Shown one piece after another: positions 30,406 to 34,425 of a stretch of DNA of 34,425 bases. Made by a program: the position numbers and the translations under genes. This DNA is from a virus, in IMG/VR virus record IMGVR_UViG_3300027816_000252, positions 1 through 34,425 of that record; one strand, given 5' to 3'. A model generated the notes under the pieces. That model worked only from the letters and a program-made list of their open reading frames with translations. It searched no databases and was not told where the DNA came from. Within the stretch, counting starts at the first letter, position 1. Each line of letters opens with the position of its first letter.

Positions 30406-30968
30406 TAGACGGCGACCCCGAGCTTAAGCCCGCGGATAACCTTGAGGACACGGGCCGCGGTATCCCGAGAGACATCCCACGAAATCGTAGTTGCCGCGCT
30501 CGTCTCGCTACTCGCGTTCGGGGTCCGCTTCTGATAGAGATCCGCGGCAAGATCAAGGATCGCTTGCGAGATAACCGGCTCCCACGCCGTATAGAACTGC
30601 GACAGCGAGAGGCCGACGTTGGCGGTAACGGTGTACCGGGGGTTAGAAAAGCTGTAGGTGTCACCCGAGTAGATAATACCATTCTGCCCGTCAACCCAAT
30701 ACTCGGTCGATGGCACAGTAACGCCCTCGACATCGACGATGCTGGTCACGCTAATCGGGCGGCGGGGAAAGACAATCGAGGTCACGGGGCGATCCGCGAG
30801 GGTCTCGCACCGGTCGATGTACGTCTGCGAGACTGCCGTAATAGGACAGTCGATCCACAACTCTAACTGCCCCTGCGCCCGGGCCAGCAGGGCTGTGAGG
30901 AGCGTGTTCTCCGCGTTGGACTCGATGCGGAGGTAACTCTTGAGGTCTGTAACGGTTGGGAGAGCCAC
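30405..30968 (-). CDS. Head-tail connector (gp6/gp15-like adaptor)
   Basis: A 187-residue protein. The N-terminal ALPTVTDLKSYLRIESNAEN then LLTALLARAQGQLELWIDCP is the signature of Phage_gp6/connector proteins. The middle has a beta domain with VPSTEYWVDGQNGIIYSGDT. The C-terminal helix (VISQAILDLAADLYQKRTPN) is also typical. It binds the portal ring. Confidence 0.9.
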   Translation of the reverse strand: MALPTVTDLKSYLRIESNAENTLLTALLARAQGQLELWIDCPITAVSQTYIDRCETLADRPVTSIVFPRRPISVTSIVDVEGVTVPSTEYWVDGQNGIIYSGDTYSFSNPRYTVTANVGLSLSQFYTAWEPVISQAILDLAADLYQKRTPNASSETSAATTISWDVSRDTAARVLKVIRGLKLGVAV

Positions 30969-31021
30969 GCGAACCTCAGGACAGTCGGAGAGAGGAACAG
31001 TCTACAATGCTAACCGGCAGA

Positions 31022-31047
31022 GCCGCGGGGGAGGATCCCCCCACGGC
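31022..31047 (-). other. Very stable hairpin after the major capsid gene
   Basis: GCCGTGGGGG pairs with CCCCCGCGGC (ten pairs, one G-U) across a six-base loop, starting 17 bases after the capsid stop codon. No U-run follows. It could be an RNA stabiliser, a processing site or a partial terminator that keeps capsid mRNA higher than the downstream genes (inference). Confidence 0.8.
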
Positions 31048-31063
31048 CCTACCGTGCCACGGC

Positions 31064-32410
31064 TTACGCCGCGGGCTCGTCAAGCACAACGAACGGCGAG
31101 TGCGGCATCACCTTGTTGCCAGACCCGTCGACCTTGTACGCGAACGTGCTGGTCGGGAGCGGAATGCCACCGGCGCGAGCGACGAAGCGGTAGGTCGTGA
31201 TGTCGTCCGTGAACTTGTAGTGAATCGAGGACTCGACGGTAAGGGCCTGACGCAGACCCATCGCGTAGAAATCCGGGTTCACCAACGCGATGTCGGCCTC
31301 GGTCCCGAGGGTCGGGAGCAAGTCCGTAACGATCACCGGAAGCCCGAGGAGGGTCGCCGGAGCGCCATCGCGGAGGTTCGGGAGGAACGTCACCATCGTG
31401 TTGTTGGTCGTCTGCAGGGCGTAGAGCGCGGGGAGCGAGTACCGCGAGATCATCCACACCGAGCGGGGGCCGACCGTGTGTTGCTTATACATCGAGAACA
31501 TATCCGCCGCCGAGAAGGTGTTTGCCGAAGCGCGGGCAACCTTGATTAGCGCGGTGTTGTTGGTGTTAAAGGCACCGAGCGGCTGGCTCGAGCCGGTGCC
31601 GTCGATGGTGATGTCTTCGTTGATCTTGTTAATCGCCTGTCCACCGACCGCCGAGGTGACCTCGGACGGAAGCTCGCCGGTAAAATCGTCACCGAGAAGC
31701 TCGTCGCCGAACTCCGTGATCGCGGCATACTTATACATCGTAAGCACGCGCTGACCGAACGACGGCTCGCGGGCGGGCTTGGCGGAGCCTTCGCCGACGA
31801 TGGTCACGTTCGCGATCTTACCAGCCATCGGGCGGTTAAGGGTGGACGTACCCTCGTCCTGCAGAAGATACGGAATCCTAAGTGAGCGTCCGGGGACATT
31901 GTATCTCCGGGCGATCTGAAACATCCCGGCCTGCGTGTTCGCGGTCGAGAAGATCTCCGGCACCTGCGTGAGCGGAAGGAGGTACTCGCCACCGTTGGTC
32001 GAGCCGGTGATAGTGCGGGTCATCAGGTCGACACGCTTAAGGCACTCGGCCTCGGTCGCGTTCGCGGGGCCCTTGGCAACGGCGCGGAGGTAGGCACCGA
32101 TATTACGGAAGCCGCGCTTCAACTCGCGACGCACCTCATCCTGAGCGCCCTGCATCCCGGAGAACTCCGGGCCGTGCGCGTCAACGCGGACGAGGCCCTC
32201 GTCGCCGCCCTGACGGGCGATCTCAGCATCGGCGGTAAACTCAGCCGCCGCCGCCGCCCGCATCTCGATGGCGCGGATATCAGCGGTGCGCTTCTCGACT
32301 TCCTCGGGGGTAAACGAGGCGGTCGTGTCCATCAGCTCGCCACGGAGCTTGTTGGCCTGCTCGCGAAGCTCGTTCGCGGCACGGTTCTTGGAAACCAGCG
32401 TGTTCTTCAT
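31064..32410 (-). CDS. Major capsid protein, HK97 fold
   Basis: A 448-residue protein. The N-terminal about 110 residues form a helical, coiled-coil delta/scaffold domain (NRAANELREQANKLRGELMD, TADIRAIEMRAAAAAEFTAD). It probably is cleaved by the upstream protease. The mature part starts near TRTITGSTNGGEYLLPL and contains typical elements: PEIFSTANTQAGMFQIARRY (N-arm), a P-domain helix (FGDELLGDDFTGELPSEVTS) and the A-domain QTTNNTMVTFLPNLRDGAPA, then LLGLPVIVTDLLPTLGTEAD. No separate scaffold gene is present, in agreement with a fused delta domain. A ten-pair hairpin follows the stop. Confidence 0.97.
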   Translation of the reverse strand: MKNTLVSKNRAANELREQANKLRGELMDTTASFTPEEVEKRTADIRAIEMRAAAAAEFTADAEIARQGGDEGLVRVDAHGPEFSGMQGAQDEVRRELKRGFRNIGAYLRAVAKGPANATEAECLKRVDLMTRTITGSTNGGEYLLPLTQVPEIFSTANTQAGMFQIARRYNVPGRSLRIPYLLQDEGTSTLNRPMAGKIANVTIVGEGSAKPAREPSFGQRVLTMYKYAAITEFGDELLGDDFTGELPSEVTSAVGGQAINKINEDITIDGTGSSQPLGAFNTNNTALIKVARASANTFSAADMFSMYKQHTVGPRSVWMISRYSLPALYALQTTNNTMVTFLPNLRDGAPATLLGLPVIVTDLLPTLGTEADIALVNPDFYAMGLRQALTVESSIHYKFTDDITTYRFVARAGGIPLPTSTFAYKVDGSGNKVMPHSPFVVLDEPAA

Positions 32411-32419
32411 TGTCCGATC

Positions 32420-33196
32420 CTAGTGGGTAGTGTACGTCGAGCGAACAGCCGAGGCTCGCTCGGCAAGGGAAGCATACCGAACCGTTGCCTCGGTCGAGGA
32501 GGGCGTCTCAATCACGACAGGCGTGACCGGGGAGGCCGTCTCGGTGCGGGTTGGCGGAAGGTAGCGGGACAGCACCGCGTGGCGTTGACTCTCGGATAGC
32601 GCATCTAGAGTAACGCGAGCGGCAAGGGTAAGGAGGTCGTCATCCGTGCGCTCGGAGACTACTTCCTCAACTTCGTTGCGGGCAGAGGCGATCTCTGCGC
32701 CGGGGACCGCGGGCATCGGGGTAATAGATACTTCCCGCAGTTCGATTTCTGTAAAGCGTTCGACGGTTTTATTGTCAACCGTCACCATCTCGGAGGCGCG
32801 GGGGACAAAGCCGATCGAGAAGCCCGTCGATGCGCCAGAGGCAAGGACCGCCTTGACATACTCGAGAGCCGATCGGCCCTCGGCGGTGTCAAAGATGTCA
32901 GCGGTCATAATCAGCGCGTCACCGGCGTCCTCCATCTTGGTTACGACGCCAACGTGCGCCTTTGAGGTCCGTTCGTGATCCATCAGAAGCGGGACCTTGC
33001 GGGCGGCAACGCGCCCGTCGACCGATCGCTTGGCGCACTTTCGGGCGAACATCGTCCCGTAGGAGTCGACGACCTCGTATGTCAGGGCGACCCCAGAGAC
33101 ACGGCCCGCAATCCCTGCGGGCAGTTCGGCCTCGGCGCGGATCTCGAGGGCCGCGTCGGTAAGGTGCCAGACGGTCGTGCGGGGGGTCTTAGCCAT
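32420..33196 (-). CDS. Prohead maturation protease, HK97 family
   Basis: A 258-residue serine protease of the Peptidase_S78 family. Catalytic candidates are H74 (PLLMDHERT) and S127 in the GFSIGF motif; ELREVSITPMPAVPGA follows near residue 151, as usual. It should cut the delta domain from the capsid protein. The C-terminal 90 residues (Pro/Thr-rich, TRTETASPVTPVVIETPSST) are an extension of unknown role, possibly a scaffold-like tail. It is next to the capsid gene (gap 9 bases). Confidence 0.93.
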   Translation of the reverse strand: MAKTPRTTVWHLTDAALEIRAEAELPAGIAGRVSGVALTYEVVDSYGTMFARKCAKRSVDGRVAARKVPLLMDHERTSKAHVGVVTKMEDAGDALIMTADIFDTAEGRSALEYVKAVLASGASTGFSIGFVPRASEMVTVDNKTVERFTEIELREVSITPMPAVPGAEIASARNEVEEVVSERTDDDLLTLAARVTLDALSESQRHAVLSRYLPPTRTETASPVTPVVIETPSSTEATVRYASLAERASAVRSTYTTH

Positions 33197-33198
33197 CG

Positions 33199-33363
33199 TT
33201 ACTCCTTTGGCGCGATGTCAGGCTTGTCAGCGGTAGCCGGAGCGATTTTTCTGGCAAGGACGGTTGCGGCCTCAGCTACCTGTAGCCCGCCGGTCTTAAC
33301 GGCAAGGTCAATAAGTTGCATAAGGGCGGCGGCTTCTTCCTTCGACAGTTCAATCGCGGTCAT
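33199..33363 (-). CDS. Small helical protein between MuF and protease
   Basis: A 54-residue protein, MTAIELSKEEAAALMQLIDL, then AVKTGGLQVAEAATVLARKI. It is two-helix-like and acidic near the start. ATG 33361-33363 has AGAGGA four bases upstream; an earlier ATG at 33393 overlaps the MuF stop as TAATG and lacks a ribosome binding site. Similar small proteins occur at this place in other HK97-type phages; function unknown. Confidence 0.7.
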   Translation of the reverse strand: MTAIELSKEEAAALMQLIDLAVKTGGLQVAEAATVLARKIAPATADKPDIAPKE

Positions 33364-33392
33364 CGGTTCCTCTGAGAGTGGTAGGGACGGCA

Positions 33393-34425
33393 TTATGCCG
33401 GTTCATCGCTGTAGGCCAACACGCACCGACAGTTAATAACTTCGTCTGCATCGCCATCCGGGTCAAGCGGATACATAAGGCCGTTCGACTCGAATGGCTG
33501 ATCGATTGGGATGCTTCCTTCGCCCATACAAGCCGTGTGTGTATCGCGGGTCTCCTTGTCAGAGAATGCGAGCCACTCCTTCGACCGATAGACATCGCCC
33601 ATCTCTTGCGCCTGATCCCACGACCCCTGAGATAGCGCCCCGGCGGACTCGGTTCGGGCAATCATTGTAGCGCGAACGTCCATCCGTTCCTCACCATAGA
33701 CGGCCCGGGCGACGAGCCGGGATGCCTCGGTAATGGTGAGACCAGCCCGCTCGGAGGCGACAAGGACGGAGACCACCTCATCAGCCGTCGTGCCCCCGAC
33801 CCGCTCGGCAAGCTTTTGGGCGCGGCGGCGGATCGCGTTTTCAACGCTTGCAACCGACCGCTTGGTAAGGCCAGACTCGACGGTGTCCGCGGCAAGCTCG
33901 GCCCCGACCCCGGCGACCTCGGTAGCCCCAAAGCCGTAGCTCTTGGCAATATGCGGGGTAAATGACTCGTTCCAGTTCTCGTCGAAATCGCCGTTTATCG
34001 AGTACGCCTGACGCACCCGCTGGCGAGCTTCGGCATAGTCGGAGGCGTTCGCGATGCTCTTGCTTACCTTTGGGCGCTCGGCGCGGAACAGAGCCTCGGC
34101 AGTCGCCTTGTAGGTCTGCTCGGTGCGGTCAAGCTCTTGCATCGCCCGCTCGTAGATCCCGCGCTTGCGGGCCATCTTCGGGTCGATCGGGGCGTCGTTC
34201 CGGTCCTTAAGCTTTTCCTTTTCCTTGCGGATAACAGCCCGCATATGATCGAGCCCGCGGTCGCCGACGGCGAGCCACTTAATCTGCGCCACGACCCCGG
34301 CGGTCTGAAAGTCGCCCCGGTGCCGAGCGACCCACGCCTCCCGCAACCGGATGGCGTTCTCCTCCGCCTCTCCGTCGGGCACCCCGCCGCGCTTCGCGAT
34401 CGGCGCGAGCTTACGGAACTGCTCG
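33393..34425 (-). CDS. Mu F-like minor head protein (cut by window edge)
   Basis: A minor head protein that binds the portal and may be ejected with the DNA. The C-terminal Phage_Mu_F domain is clear: ATMIARTESAGALSQGSWDQ, then WLAFSDKETRDTHTACMGEG and DEVINCRCVLAY (about 230 to the end), including the conserved Cys pair of NCRCVL. The N-terminal part is helical (DPKMARKRGIYERAMQELDR). Within the window the frame is open to base 34425. Continuing at base 1, the frame reaches a GTG at 9-11 that is preceded by GGAGGAG with a 7-base gap, for a total of 347 residues. An in-window GTG start at 34382 (329 residues) is possible but has no comparable site. It would overlap the portal stop. Confidence 0.9.
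   Translation of the reverse strand, partial: EQFRKLAPIAKRGGVPDGEAEENAIRLREAWVARHRGDFQTAGVVAQIKWLAVGDRGLDHMRAVIRKEKEKLKDRNDAPIDPKMARKRGIYERAMQELDRTEQTYKATAEALFRAERPKVSKSIANASDYAEARQRVRQAYSINGDFDENWNESFTPHIAKSYGFGATEVAGVGAELAADTVESGLTKRSVASVENAIRRRAQKLAERVGGTTADEVVSVLVASERAGLTITEASRLVARAVYGEERMDVRATMIARTESAGALSQGSWDQAQEMGDVYRSKEWLAFSDKETRDTHTACMGEGSIPIDQPFESNGLMYPLDPDGDADEVINCRCVLAYSDEPA

Noticed and set aside
33364-33393. Longer start for the small protein upstream of the protease
   Set aside because: TAATG overlap with MuF is possible, but the ATG at 33363 has a far better ribosome binding site.
1-34425. Search for CRISPR array, insertion sequence, integrase, repressor and attachment site
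   Set aside because: No regularly spaced repeats, transposase motifs, tyrosine or serine recombinase motifs, or CI-type repressor were seen.

Overview
The window is a tailed double-stranded DNA phage (Caudoviricetes) with a siphovirus-like plan, and it is very probably one complete genome of about 34.4 kb. Every gene I support lies on the minus strand. The left edge cuts the portal gene and the right edge cuts the MuF-type head gene. Joining base 34425 to base 1 completes both: the portal stops 15 bases after the join, and the MuF gene gains a GTG start at base 11 behind a strong GGAGGAG ribosome binding site. So the two ends are adjacent in a circular (circularly permuted or circularised) map. 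I see no integrase, CI-like repressor, DNA polymerase, helicase, tRNA or CRISPR array. The phage therefore looks virulent and dependent on host replication. An amidase with small holins, a spanin-like protein and sigma70-like promoters fit a Gram-negative-type host, but the sequence does not name it.

Layout in the direction of transcription (descending coordinates). A roughly 360-base gene-free, hairpin-rich stretch (12762-13120) precedes promoter P1. P1, P2 and P3 (about 12.75, 12.12 and 8.30 kb) share a near-identical -35/operator block. They drive an early region of small, overlapping genes: unknown microproteins, an SSB-like protein with a DDDDLPF tail, a winged-helix protein, zinc ribbons, a DUF3310-like protein, an HNH nuclease, a RusA resolvase, an excisionase-like helix-turn-helix protein and a DUF3846-like protein.

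From 6.7 kb down to 2.9 kb follows a tightly overlapping cassette: a second ParB-like protein, a conserved unknown, a glycosyltransferase-like protein, a GNAT acetyltransferase, a PAPS-reductase/IbrA-like PP-loop enzyme and an IbrB-like ParB protein. It runs straight into the terminase small and large subunits and the portal. This cassette is the best candidate for an under-described system; nucleic-acid (or protein) modification coupled to packaging is one hypothesis.

Across the join come the MuF protein, a small linker protein, the prohead protease, the HK97-type major capsid protein (followed by a very strong hairpin), head-tail connectors, a jelly-roll-like fibre candidate, neck and terminator proteins, the tail tube, tail chaperones with a visible A AAA AAC minus-one frameshift site, a 652-residue tape measure, and a 2436-residue fused hub/fibre protein ending in a peptidase S74 chaperone. 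The last third of that fibre gene differs in composition from the rest of the genome. After the fibre come two holin-like proteins, an amidase, a spanin-like coiled-coil protein, a zinc protein, a metallophosphoesterase and two small unknowns that lead back to the gene-free region.
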